Assembly: GCA_023055425.1 (NCBI GenBank)
Contig: JALGPY010000008.1
Location: forward strand, 18,697,359 to 18,761,358
Length of the DNA stretch: 64,000 nucleotides
From: Linanthus parryae
Lineage: Eukaryota; Streptophyta; Magnoliopsida; Ericales; Polemoniaceae
Direction of reading: 5' to 3'
Numbering within the stretch: position 1 is the stretch's first letter; every line of letters begins with the position of its first letter. Position numbers and translations under genes: made by a program. The notes below the pieces were generated by a model. The model saw only the letters and a program-made list of their open reading frames with translations, was not told the DNA's origin and did not search any database. Shown here in pieces: positions 1-22,700 of this stretch.

Positions 1-952
1 TGATTTGGTAGATCTCCGCCATGGTCGATCGATCGAAAGCGTTCTCTCCGATTGCAGAGAGATCAGAGAAAGAGGTAAGTGAAAATCTCTTCTTGGCGTA
101 GGCCCAGGTCGTTTGGAGAGACAATTTTTTTTCTGCTGCTTGTTTGGTTGCTGTGGCAATCAGAGGCAGAGAAGGGACTAATGGTGTTGAAGAAGATGAA
201 CATCAACTGGTATGCTTCTTAGAGAAATTTGAGAAATTAATTTTTTTTAGAGAAAATTTGTATGGTTCTTTAGAATGAGAGGGAAAGTAAGATGTATTTT
301 TGGTTCATGTTTGATCTTATATTTTAGATTTCTGTTCTTATTTTCTGATTGAGTATTCATAAACAACAAGTTTTAGTAGATTGTTTGATGTTGATGTCTT
401 GAAGATTCAAAGTGAAAATTGGTAGTGTTGATATTTTTGTATGTGCACAGATTTTAAATCTGGACTAGTAATTGGGTTGAAGAAAGAATCTGGACTTTTA
501 GAGAATGTGTGGAGGTTGATATTGGGGATGATATTCTTTGAAGGTGTTCTTGGTGTTCTTGAACCATGAACACCAAAAACACTAAGATCAACAAAACAAA
601 AATTATGACACCAAATATGAAAATAAGTTGTGATTTCTGTTGGTGTTGATCTTTTGGATTCAAAGAGTAGAGTTCGTGTTGGTTGTTTTGGATTCGAAGA
701 GTGAAAATTGGTGTTGGTATTTTTTTTGCAGTGATGTTCTATGTGTTCTTGATGCATTTAAGTGTCAACATATACATGGGGGTAATATGGTCTGAAAAAT
801 TCAATATATCACTTTTCTAACGGAAAATGACAAAAGGGTGCTAAGTGTCCACATAATATTCCGTCAAATGGGTGCATAGTGTCTTTTTCCAAAACACAGG
901 GTAGCTGAGAGGAATTAGTCCTAAATTTAGGGGTGGTCAGTGTCTTTTACCC
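1..952. mobile_element. Right end of a Mutator-like element (left end outside window)
   Basis: The segment ends in a terminal repeat (about 871-952, finishing CTTTTACCC) that is clearly homologous, base by base with many substitutions, to the 82-bp terminal inverted repeat of the intact Mutator-like element at 62100-63807. The subterminal DNA of both elements also shares runs such as AACACTAAGATCA. The left terminus lies before base 1, so the 9-bp target duplication (expected copy TTTCCTATT at 953-961) cannot be confirmed. No transposase is visible, so this copy is non-autonomous in what can be seen. It is older than the 62-kb copy because its terminal repeat has diverged. Confidence 0.7.
21..74 (+). 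CDS. Possible captured first exon inside the Mutator-like element
   Basis: An ATG at 21 opens an 18-codon frame, rich in charged and small residues (starts MVDRSKAFSP), that runs directly into a good plant donor site GAG|GTAAGT at 75. It lies inside a Mutator-like element, a class known to carry host gene pieces. No product is recognised and the downstream exon was not found, so the coding call rests only on ATG, open frame and donor. Confidence 0.2.
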
Positions 953-998
953 TTTCCTATTTTGTAGGTGTATTCCTATTTTTTTTGTTTTGTTCATA

Positions 999-1258
999 CT
1001 ACCTCTGTTTCGCCTGTTTCAGCCTACTTCACTTTTTGTCACTGTTCACTGGTTTACTTTCATCCGGTGATTTGATTAGCAAAACGATACAAGAATTTGA
1101 TAATCTTTGCATGGTGTTATAGAGGAAAGTTTATTCTAAAATACCATGAAAAAATTATTAAAAAATTACATCGTTTTGGTACCCAAATCACCAAGTCAAA
1201 ATGACTCAGTTACGGGTTAAAAAGTCCAACGCAGACGAAACAGACGAAACGGAGGTAG
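999..1258. mobile_element. Stowaway-like MITE, 260 bp
   Basis: The ends are inverted repeats (CTACCTCTGTTTCG at the left, matched by CGAAACGGAGGTAG at the right, similar over about 30 bp) and a TA dinucleotide flanks both sides (997-998 and 1259-1260). Length, TA duplication and terminal sequence fit the Tc1/mariner-derived Stowaway group. No coding capacity. Confidence 0.75.
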
Positions 1259-1647
1259 TACTTTTTAGTAGACTTAACCTAATATAATAATAATAATAAT
1301 AATAAATAATTTTACAAAACTAATATGCCTATCTTTTAGCTTGCATTGCTGGAGTTGGTAATAAAATTTGTGGACATATAAAATACAAAAATGTGATTTT
1401 ATGTATAATTTGCATTTCTTTTACATAACATTGCTGGAGATTACAGCAGCCAAAATCACTTACCCAACAGCCAAGTCTTTTAAAAATGTGTTGCCCCTAA
1501 CCTAAGAGCATCCAGCCATAGCTGTGAATACCGTTCCGGTCCCCGTTCCGTTTTGCTCTTGGGAACGGAACGGTCCCGGATCCAGACGGAACGGCAATCC
1601 GTTCCGGATTTACCGCACTTTTTACTATATATATATAATATATAATA

Positions 1648-1880
1648 CTCCCTCCGTCCCATTTTAATAGTCCTATTTGACTTTTAACACTACTTTGACT
1701 AATAAAATTGAGTAGCAAAATGATATAAATATTTATCAAACTCTTCGTATTGTTGTAGACTTGAGACAACTCTACAATATTGTGAAAAAGTTAAGAAGTT
1801 CTTATATCATTTTCCTACTCAATTTAGCTATTCAAAGTGGTTTGAAAAGTCAAATAGAACTATTAAAATGGGACGGAGGG

Positions 1881-1882
<2 letters not shown>
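1648..1882. mobile_element. Stowaway MITE, 235 bp, nested in the hAT-like element
   Basis: Terminal inverted repeats CTCCCTCCGTCCCATTTTAA... and its reverse complement at the right end extend over more than 30 bp. A TA precedes the left end; the right flank is a TG/TA microsatellite that has probably overwritten the second TA. The arms could form a long hairpin. Confidence 0.8.

Positions 1883-1922
<40 letters not shown>
1883..1922. repeat. (TG)n(TA)n microsatellite
   Basis: About 12 bases of TG repeats pass into about 13 TA repeats directly at the right end of the Stowaway MITE. Confidence 0.9.
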
Positions 1923-2526
1923 AGACATACACAACACTAAATTTTATAAAAACATACACATTATTGGTGATGCCTATAACTACATCACAATACAAATTTC
2001 TCTAAAATACTTACTAATTTACATTCTAATCTTCATTCACTTAATAGAGTTACATTGAAAATAATATTATTTGATCCATGTAAATATGTTATTTTAAAGT
2101 CCTTAAAGATGTGATTTTTTGATGATTTTAAATTTAAATTCCAACAAACAACACGCAAACTTGTCCATGGTACTAAAATAATTAAAACCAATTGGAGAAG
2201 TAATAATAATAATAATTAAAACCGATGCACAAGTACTAATAATATTTAAAATCATAAGGAGTATTAAAGAGCTGCTTGTCCCAGTGACAGAGGTCCCATG
2301 TTCGAATCTGGGCAGTGGCATATAATTTTTTGCGGACTGATCCGGATCAGCCCGGATTTCGGCCGGATCCGCCCGAATCGGCCGGATCTGGGCGGATCTA
2401 ACCGGATCGGACCGGATTTTAACCCGGTACGGTACAAGGAGTTCTCTGTTCCGTTATGGTGTGAAAACGGAACGATCCGCCCCGTTCCGGCCGGAACGGA
2501 ACGGATCTTACAACTATGCATCCAGC

Positions 2527-3360
2527 AGCAAGAAAATAGAAACTCGGCGGAAACAATGGTCCACTGAGCATCTCCAGCATTAATGTGCAAATCATACATA
2601 AAATTGCCCTTTTGCATTTTTCATAATGATAGTTTCACATTTCTTCTCCAATGGTATTATAAAGTGCATTTTTCCTTTACCCGTCACTTTTGAAATAAAA
2701 TAAATCGTTGAGTTAGGAGAGATATTTGAGGGACAACTATGTCGAAAATATAGAAGTGGTTAAGAAAAACTAAGAAACACGTGTTAAACTAAAGAAACTA
2801 AAAATGTGAAACTAAAAATGTTGATGGGACAATTCTCGCCAAATTTGGCCAGTTGGATGCATGTTATGCATGACGGAATGCCTCCTGTTGGATTACAGTT
2901 TTTACATAAATTAGGTAAATGTGGAATTTACAATTTTTACATAAATTAGGTAAATTTTGAATTAACAACCTTTTTACATAGACTGCCGGGAGTTGTGCTT
3001 AACTAAAAAGTCTTGTTTAAAATGCATTGTCCCTTCATGTTAGCAGCAAGAAAATGAAACTTGGAACTCGAAAGAGAACATGTTTGCACTTAGATTTCGG
3101 TATCACAACCAGCAAGAAGAGAAATTTGAACAATTTTTTACTTTGGGTGTTAACCACATGATTGAATCACAGGAGACGAATGAGATGTTAGGAGGATGCT
3201 GCATAGGTAAGGATCTTCCTACGTCCTAGCAGGCCAGCCAGGCTAGCCAAGACAAGACAAACATGCATTCTGATGAGAACTCCTTGAAGGAGGGCAAGAT
3301 TATTTATTCTCCGTCACTTTTGTTTGTTCTTACTAAAGTCCGGTGTGGTCTCTGTTCCTA
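2527..3360. other. Intergenic DNA without a recognisable gene
   Basis: AT-rich sequence without a credible reading frame. The only structure seen is a short direct repeat of a TTTTTACATAAATTAGGTAAAT block near 2897-2955. Confidence 0.5.
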
Positions 3361-3363
3361 CAA

Positions 3364-6300
3364 TTGTTACTACTTAAGCGCTGAATGAACGAATGCGTGC
3401 TCTTATACTCTCCGTAATACCCATATCGCTGATGAGTTCACTTATGGGGCTTTCCCTCTGATTATTTCTTATCTTCTTGCAATCTCTAGTGCACAGTCCT
3501 TTCCCAGCCTTTTTTGGCAAAGACCAAGTCCCGATTCTCCTTTCTTCTTTGACAAAAACAAACTGCCCCCTCTCTCGTAGTTCGAGCCCTCCGTGCATTA
3601 CTTTGAAAAATCTCAAAAAATCTCAACCTTGTCAGTAGTCTTCACTTGGATATTTTATTACTAATCACTGCCGCTTGCCAATTATACCAGGTTAATTAAG
3701 GATCGATCGCATAACAACAACTCTACCGTGTGAGTTTTCAAAACTAACCTCCTCCATGTGTTCTGTCATTCTGATAGTCAGAATGAAAGACTATTTCCCA
3801 AAACAGTTGTGAAAACGGTAGATGATAGAAAGAAGGCTCAACTAGGCAGATTCAACCTCATCAAACCTGGGGGCCTATACCATCTTATGAAGCTACCAGC
3901 ATATGCATGTGGGCGACTTTTTTTGACATGTGGGCGAAATTTCTAATACTGTTACTCCTATTTAGCGTTCAATGAATGAATAGGAGGATTTGGATGCTCT
4001 TAGACTCTCTCTGTATACAAATATCGCTGATGAGTTCGTTCACTTGTCTCGTATATCGTTCTCAGCCTTTTTAGCCAAAGACCAAGTCCCGATTCTCCGT
4101 TTCTTCTTTGACAAAAACAAACTGCACCCTCTATCATTGTTCCAGCCCTTACTACATCACCAAAACTCTACTGTGTGGATTTTTAAAACTAACCTCCTCC
4201 TTATGTTTTGTCATTCTTCAAGCAAAAGGTTAGCTGTCATTTTGTCTCTGTGTAATACTGCTGCCGAAAGTTAGAATGAAAGTTTATTTCCCAAAAAAGT
4301 TGTGAAAACGGTGGATGATAACAAGTCGGCTGAACTAGGCGAATTCAACCTTCCAGTTAATAGAGAGAATGACATACTCAACTGCGCAAAAGAACAAGCA
4401 ATAAGGGCATCACATCATACTCAGTGAGGGATGATGATGCAAAACCCTCGACTAGGTGAAATTTTCTAGGCTCGATAGATTTTAGTCTCTCATCGATGTT
4501 GGCCGGAAAATTTGATGTTATTACGAATGGATAACACTATTATGGGTTGTGTTTCGGGACTTATTATGTGTGTGGATTGGGAAGAAGAAGGCTTGGTGAG
4601 TGAATCCCCAGGTCAGATTCCTCCACTTACCAGCTTTGGGACCTTAACGGTTTTCTCTCATGTGTGGTTTGCAAGCTATTGCACACCAGTTCGCACCATA
4701 AGGGTAATGGTTGCATGTTTCGGTGTCACCCCTTCAACAGGTTTGTTTCTTCTTTCAATTTTCGCACTCATAGAAAACTCTCAGACGAATTCTCCTTTCA
4801 ACCCTTGAAATTTACTCGAGCCACAACCACTGAACATCGTCACCACTTCAGCAAGCGTCGCGTGGATTTAGTTTACCGGCTTTTTTTTCTCTCACAATCA
4901 ACTTGGGAACAAGACATGAGAATGAAAGCAGAGAAACAAGCAATTAGGGCTTTGCCTCCACAAAGTTTTAACCGTGACAGCCAAATGTTAATATGGAACT
5001 CAGTTTCCTCCACGATACACTTTAGAGCTAGTCAATTACTAAACTTTTTCACTTTATAAGGCATCACCCTATCAAACCTGGGTGCCGATAGCATCTTTGA
5101 ATTGCATACTCCCTCGTTTCTCTCCTGTATACAAAAACCTTGGTGTGGGACGAATAATATACTGACCCAGTGTTTAAATTAAGTCAAACCAACAGCCAAT
5201 CCCAATGCCTACTACTGCTCTACTACTTAAGCCTTGAATGGATGAATCCTCTTCATGCTTTCTTCCACCAGAGACTAAGCTTAAAACTCTCAAAGCGAAA
5301 TAACAATTTGGGTGTTGGTTTCACTCGTCTCGTGTCTTCCTCGTGATATCCTTCTTCTCTTCTCTTCTTGCAATCTCTAATGTACTTTACATAACTTCAA
5401 AAGATCTCAACCTTGTTAGTCTGCACTTTGATAACAAGACCACCAATTTCAATTTTTCCTCACTTTCCGCCTTGCTAATTATACCAGGTCAGAGCATAAA
5501 GAGCATTACCACAACTGTACTGTGTTTCCAACAATAATCTCCACCCTGTGTTTTACCATATTCGATCACAGGGTCTCAATTACCTTTTACAGTGCAATCC
5601 AAGGAAGCTTAGTTTGATTGAACAACAACACTCTGGAGTACATTGCTGAAACCTAATTCTATTGCAGCCCAGAAGCATTTTTTCGGAGCAAACAAAGATT
5701 TAGTAACATAACCAAAGGACGTCAAAGATGCAATCATTGGCAATTCCTGATTTCGCAGTTGCAACAAGTTATAAATTTGATCTATCAAGCAGAAAGTTTT
5801 AACTAAAAACGTGAAATACAAAGATTTAACTAATCGTTGGGTAGGGGCCGCGCGAACGCAGGCCCCCTCTGCCACAAATTATGACGTAGACTCCACCACT
5901 TGGGTAGATCTTAGGCTAGCACCCCTCCTCAGTGCATGGGTAGATCTTAGGCTAGCACCCCTCCTCAGTGCAATGGAGGTCACCAGCCTAGGCCATAGCC
6001 CTTCTTGATCGGCTATAGACCCCGTCCAGGTAAGTATGTAATCCATCGGTTTTTGGTCCATTATATACCCGTATTTCTCCAGTCTTTTCATATTTCCTGC
6101 GGTGTGGGACGAAATACAAACTTCTTAACAGCATACCCTCGTTCAATGTTGCGAAGTGCTTGTTGATACTGTTTTCTGGAGACAACGTACAGGTAGGAAT
6201 TGCTAACAAAATCAACTTCATGGCTTGATTTTTCTTTCCTTACATCATATCTAATGATCTAACAATTCCCTTATAGCCAAAACATCATTATATAGCATTT

Positions 6301-7240
6301 CTCGATTTGGCTAAAACTATAATTCTGCAACATATTGCACATCATGCAGATTATTTTAGCTGATACTGAATGATCTTTAGCAGCTAGGGATCAGACACAT
6401 AGTAGGAGTTACAGCTAACAATCTTAGGACTTCCCGCTGTTGCTGAATGAGTTGCACGTTTCTACTGCCAGAGAGATGACATTGGTTTGGTCGGAAGGAA
6501 TGCAGATCAAGTCTATGAGAGGACACGTTTGGTTGAGAGGTTGATCTAGATAATAAAGAAAACATATTCGCACATGAAATTGATGTCACATTTTTCAAAG
6601 AAGATCCATGGTGAAAGAGTCGGTAGTTGGTACTACTTCTGGGTACAATTATGCCCTCCCAGACAAGGGGAATAAGAGACTTGTAATTGATCAACTGCAG
6701 TACCTACTACACTGCACCCTACTCCGCGAAGTCCATTGTTGGAAAGATCATTTTGAAAGTTAGGTATGTGTCCATTTATGATTATAATGTCCAAGGACAA
6801 ACGAAATCAGTGAAGAGAAAGCGGACCTAAAGAAAGTATGTATTATGAAAATTTGAAACTGGTGGATGATGAACGTAGGCTCGTCGGCTAGGGAAATCAA
6901 CCATCAGGTTTAATTAAACACCAAATTCAACTAGGAGCAATAGCGGCAACACGATCAATGAGTGATGTAACACGCTCGACTAGGTGAAAGTTTAAGCAAT
7001 GTAGTAAGCGAGCTGAATCATCACGTTAATACAACCGATGAATTTTGCTTGACATAAGGTGCAATGAGTCGACTGCTGCTGCATTCGGCGAATCCATGCT
7101 TTTTCTCACACGATCAAAAACTTTGGAACAAGATGCGAGAATGAAAAGCAGAGATACTTAGAAACTAAAAGTTTTTCCACTCGATACATTAGAGCTTTGG
7201 CTCCGCCAAATTTTAATCACAAAAACCAAATGTTGATACA
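3364..7240. repeat. Diverged tandem repeats downstream of the FabG gene
   Basis: Related blocks recur in the same order. A block starting ACTACTTAAGC.CTGAATG and ending near AATTATACCAGGT occurs at about 3370-3700 and 5222-5490, with a partial copy at 3963-4140. A block with GTGAAAACGGT.GATGATA followed by an ATTCAACC motif occurs at about 3807-3860 and 4302-4352, with a weaker match near 6855-6900. A block around CAAGACATGAGAATGAAA, CTTTGCCTCC and CCAAATGTT occurs at about 4905-4995 and 7120-7230. Substitutions and indels are frequent and no frame is conserved among copies, so these look like old noncoding duplications. No product is recognised. Confidence 0.55.
5901..5972. repeat. 36-bp unit repeated twice in tandem
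   Basis: A 36-bp unit starting TGGGTAGATCTTAGGCTAGC is present twice without any change (5901-5936 and 5937-5972), indicating a recent slip or duplication. Confidence 0.9.
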
Positions 7241-7493
7241 AAGTATTCCCGAATCAACAGAAGGGACAAACGAAGAGCAAAAATGTGGTCGAAATCAAAC
7301 AAACCTCAACATCAGCAAATCTCTATACATTTTCGCTCTATCTTTGCTGCAACATGTCTCTACTAGTCTTTCACACATCAATCTCATCAGGGCATACTGG
7401 TATTTATCACCGCCTCAAAGTAGCAACCTCAAACATAACTTTCTCTAGTTGCATATCCGTAGCCAGGAGAAGAAGCTTCCATGAATGCAACTC

Positions 7494-18444
<10,951 letters not shown>

Positions 18445-19733
18445 TGCAGAAGCTCTTGGAAGATCAATTACACTGTAAATACGAATGCGTACGAGTATCT
18501 GTAACAATGTACCAGTATAGCAGTGAGAGAGCCTGAGAGATGAATCGGTCTGTTTGATTTTGACTCGGAAAGTTCCAAGCCTAACCACACTACTGTTGGT
18601 TTGGTGTGGGCGAAACCTAAATGGATCACTGTTGATGCACTTTTTCACACTTATCTGTGTCTTATGGCTCAATTCATATTCACAATTTTGTAATGTAGGA
18701 CGTATGACTCGCACTTGCTATATTTGGGTGTGCTCCCTGGAAAAATTCGAGTTGACAGGTTCGTAGTTGAAAAGATCGGGGTATGTAATCACTGAGTTAC
18801 GCCTGTGTTCGAACTCAAGGTGTTCAAAGTTTTGAGAATGAAAGTCCGACCAAGAGCAACTCAACTACACTCCTAAGGGTTATTGTACGCCAATTATTGA
18901 TCTGATGACATGCATGCAAGAGCATTAAACAATACCCTTCGATGTGTAGTAGAGTTGGGGCTTACATCATTAAGATTGTGAACATTTGCATAGAGGTGGT
19001 CTTGAGTTCCAACATCGAGATAACACGAGGATTGTTTATTGACCTTCTCAAGTCAATTTGAAATGTCTCAATCTGGTTTACTTCTCTAGTGTGATTTGCA
19101 GGCTACTGCATTAGAAGGGACGTTTAATTAGTACACACCCAAAGGGGCCCTTAGACTACTTACAATGCTGGGAACATTGCCTTGCGTTGCAAAACTGATT
19201 CTGTTTAAGAGAAGCATTTACCGAATCTCATAGTTTGTTGGGTCTTTTTCATATGGGCTCCAGTAGTTCTCTATCGAGCAAAATATAGCAGTGGACAACA
19301 CAAGTACCGATAAGGCGATAACTAACTATTAAGCTTCTACTACGATAGTTTTTAGTTAATATACATCGAAATTAACAGATACTCCTACTAAGCTTTTTAT
19401 CACCAGATAAACAAAACTGCTTCCACATTACCATAATGCAGTTCCCCAACCACATCTGTTGATTCAGATGACTGGCTACCTAAAGAGACCCCTCAAACCC
19501 TAGAGATGAGAGAGGAAGCAAAAAAAAAGAAATTTAACGATTAAATCCGAAAATGATACAGCTCTTGAGCCACCAGAAAAAAAGGGTAAACAACCCAACC
19601 ACCACCGTTTGGATGTGAGATGAGAGGAGGATTCATCTGAGCGTCAGTCAACAGGCAATATTCTGCAACATCGGTCTGCTTCTCTTGTAGATGTCAAAAG
19701 GATCAAAGCTGGATAGAGCTGGAGAGGGGTGTT
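18445..19733. other. FabG promoter/5' region and GTE 3' region
   Basis: This spacer lies between two same-direction genes: upstream sequence of FabG on the right side of 18444 and the untranslated 3' end of the bromodomain gene below 19734. No further gene is supported. A clear TATA box for FabG could not be assigned. Confidence 0.6.
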
Positions 19734-22700
19734 TCAGTCAATCTCTCCTTCCTCCACATCTATGTCAACATCTTCTTCCTCACCATCACCACCGCCGTCC
19801 GCCGCGTCTCCACCGCCGCCACTCCGCGGCGGAGCTTCATCTTCCTCCTCATCGTCCACCTTCATGTACAGACCAAGTTGCTCCAGGGGATTACTATTCC
19901 CCTGGAAATTGAAACTACCCAGACCACCAGTTTCAGATACAACTGGGCTTGCCACATCCGCGTAACTCTCCACGTGCTCACCAGGTGCAGCCCTGAGCAT
20001 TTCCAGATCCTCCATGAACTGACAATTCTCGTTTATCTCAACCGTCTTCTCCATCTGCAATAAAGAAAAATACATTTGTCTTGATTAACACCATGTACAA
20101 GACTAGAAAATTACAGGCCACTACTTGAAACTGTAACACAAAGTTCTACACGAAAAATTTAATCCATTTTTATCGAGTTATCACAAATGACTATAGTTGG
20201 TAAAGTTGCAAATAATAAAGTAGTGAAATTTATTATTTAATTTCTAAAATGTTACATTTCTACTCCATCCGTCATAATATGTTGGTCCCCCGAAATATTT
20301 GGCTACTTCTATTTTTGGTGAATCACAATATTGTAATGGTGAGAATGTGACATCATCAAGAAGTAAAAAAAAAAATTGGTAGGTATTCAAAAAAAAAAAA
20401 AAAAACATTATAAAGTTAGTGGAGATGTAATAATTACATATTCCATTTTCCCAAACTCCACCTTTCAAGCGGGAGTGTTATTACAAATATGATTAGAAAT
20501 ATGATTTTGTTGGCATAAATTTCCCCTCATTCTTTTTCAAAAAACTTCCCTTAAGAAGATTGTATCTAATAGTCCAAATTCATTTGATCTAATGTGCCAA
20601 AAGGCATTTCAGAAACATGATAATCCGCACCGTCCTAATTCGTTACTCCCTCCGTCCCATTTGGTTTGCTTGTTTGACTTTTCACACATATTAAGGTAGT
20701 TGAAAAAAATGCCAAAAAATCACGCACTACCAAGATTACCCTACATGTTAATGATGATAGTACATGTGAATCCACATATAAGGACTGCAATCATGTAATT
20801 AATAAAGGGTAATAGTGGAAAAGGTAGTGGTAAAAATGGGTGTGTTTTCAAAGAAGACAATTTTGGGACAAGCCAAGATGGCAAATAGGACAAACATTTT
20901 ATGGAAAGCTTGCAATCTGATTTAGGTACCATGGGTGATTCCTTGAATTCCCAGACATTTTGTGTTAGTGCAATTTTATTTCATTTTGGCTTAGGTGAAG
21001 AACTATATGCTTCTCACTCGAATGGAAGGCAAAAAAGCAAAATGTGGATAGCTTAGGTGGCTAGTTAATTGCTTAAGCATGCATAAGCTCTCTGCTACTG
21101 AAAAAGCCTACCTTTTGCAAAGCCTGGCGTTCTGCTTCTCTCTTAAGTTCTCTTTGCCTCTTCGCTTCAGCAATAGCATCCTCTTCAGCTTTCCTTCGAG
21201 CTTCTTCCGCAGCTCTGGCTTCTGCTTGTAACCGAGCTTTTTCTGAAGCACCAGAAAGGTTCAGATATAACGAGATTTTAGACGTAAGCACCTCTCTCTC
21301 TCTCAAGCTATTGAAGTGTTCAAAAGTGCAAAGGAATTTTTACACATACTATTGAAGTGTTCAAAAGTGCAAAATGTACCTTCTTTTCTTCGTCTTTCAA
21401 GCTCCTCTCTCTCAAGGCGTAGCTTCTCAGGGTCCGTCTTTTCACCCTGCAATCAAAAAGATTTCACGACTCCCAAGGTAAATCTCAATGATATAACCTA
21501 GATGTGTCATTGAAGTAACACGCCATTGTCTGACCTTGTCGAGATTCTTTTCTTGAGCTTTAAGAATGGTGTCGGCAAAACGACTTCTCAAAAGAGCCGC
21601 GCGGTAGAGCTTATCGGGAGAGACTTGCCTCCCAGTTGAAACACTCTCCCCTAAAATGTTACAGCACGATGGGTAAGACGATGATGCTGTAAAACTAACA
21701 GCATACACTTCCTTCATATATTCATTGCTTACCCTCTTGACACACTTCAATGTCCACCCCAAGAGCAGTAGACTGAACGTTCTGCTCAATTTGATTCACT
21801 CCTGCCAAATCTGTGACCCCCACAGAGAATTTAACAATATGAAAAATACCATCCTCAGGAGACAAACAGCCAGTGAATCTAATCCCAAGTAAAAAAAAGA
21901 GAACAATCGCAGGGCAAAAACGCTCACCCTCTCCCAAGGTTGCATTATCAATATCATTTCTCGTCTGTCCTACATTTTCTCCAGACCCCATTTTTTCCTA
22001 CAGCAGGAAGAACAGAAATTTAAGATTGACACATTAGAAAATATTCGGCATTTCACCTGTATTATAGCTCAAAAAAATCATTGAGCAATGATAGCATCAA
22101 ATGTACCTTTGGACTAGCTGCAGGAGCCCGACCACCATCTGAATCACTACCAGAACTGCCGGAGTCTGAATCTGCATATAGAAGAAACGTGTAACCAGTA
22201 AGATGAAGCTAAAGAAAGCTGAAATGCGTATGCATATGCGCATAGCCATCCCATCTATATAAAATAACACGGACAGTTATTTGTAGCAAGAATTTTATGT
22301 GCTGAAAACAAGTTTGATGATACAAAAGAAATGACTGCTCCAACAAAATTCAAATTCATTCCAGAAATGTTTGATTTGTTAGCTTGAAAGAAAAATATGA
22401 GCAGTGCGAGCCGTTGTAGGCCAAATATCAACCTTTCAAGTTTGGACTGGTGTGATGATATGAAATCCAGAATGTGGCTATCAGACAATACGAAATGAAG
22501 ATGTATAAAGTAGGACTGCGCTTACGGAAGTATCCATTACTGTAGTTGAGGGTCTACTCCCCATTGTCCCCCATTGACTCCTAAAAAAAATTAAATCACT
22601 TGGAAGTGATTCAGATAAATAGTTCTATATCTGCCCGAAACCTCATTCATGAATATACTCAAAAAATATTGGGCTTCCTGTGGCACCACAGATTGCCATA

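Larger units (their letters stand above)
1517..2518. mobile_element. Non-autonomous hAT-like transposon with GC-rich subterminal repeats
   Basis: The ends are imperfect inverted repeats beginning CATAGCTGTG / CATAGTTGTA (17 of 22 match) and are flanked by an exact 8-bp direct repeat CATCCAGC (1509-1516 and 2519-2526), the target duplication length of hAT elements. Both subterminal regions are unusually GC-rich and packed with GTTCCGT/GGAACGG and CCGGATC words (about 1530-1615 and 2338-2510), as expected for arrays of transposase binding sites. No transposase frame is present. A Stowaway MITE (1648-1882) is nested within it. Confidence 0.7.

Noticed and set aside
2271..2321. tRNA-like stretch with a GTTCGAATC T-loop motif
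   Set aside because: The T-arm is interrupted by an extra base and no acceptor or anticodon arms can be formed; at best a tRNA-derived SINE relic.
3425..3460. CTGATGAG motif suggesting a hammerhead ribozyme or C/D snoRNA (also at 4025)
   Set aside because: No matching GAAA core strand or correctly spaced C/D boxes, and the motif lies in a repeated, diverged block.
20262..20475. Possible MITE starting ACTCCATCCGTCATAATATG
   Set aside because: No inverted partner or target duplication could be matched at the right side.
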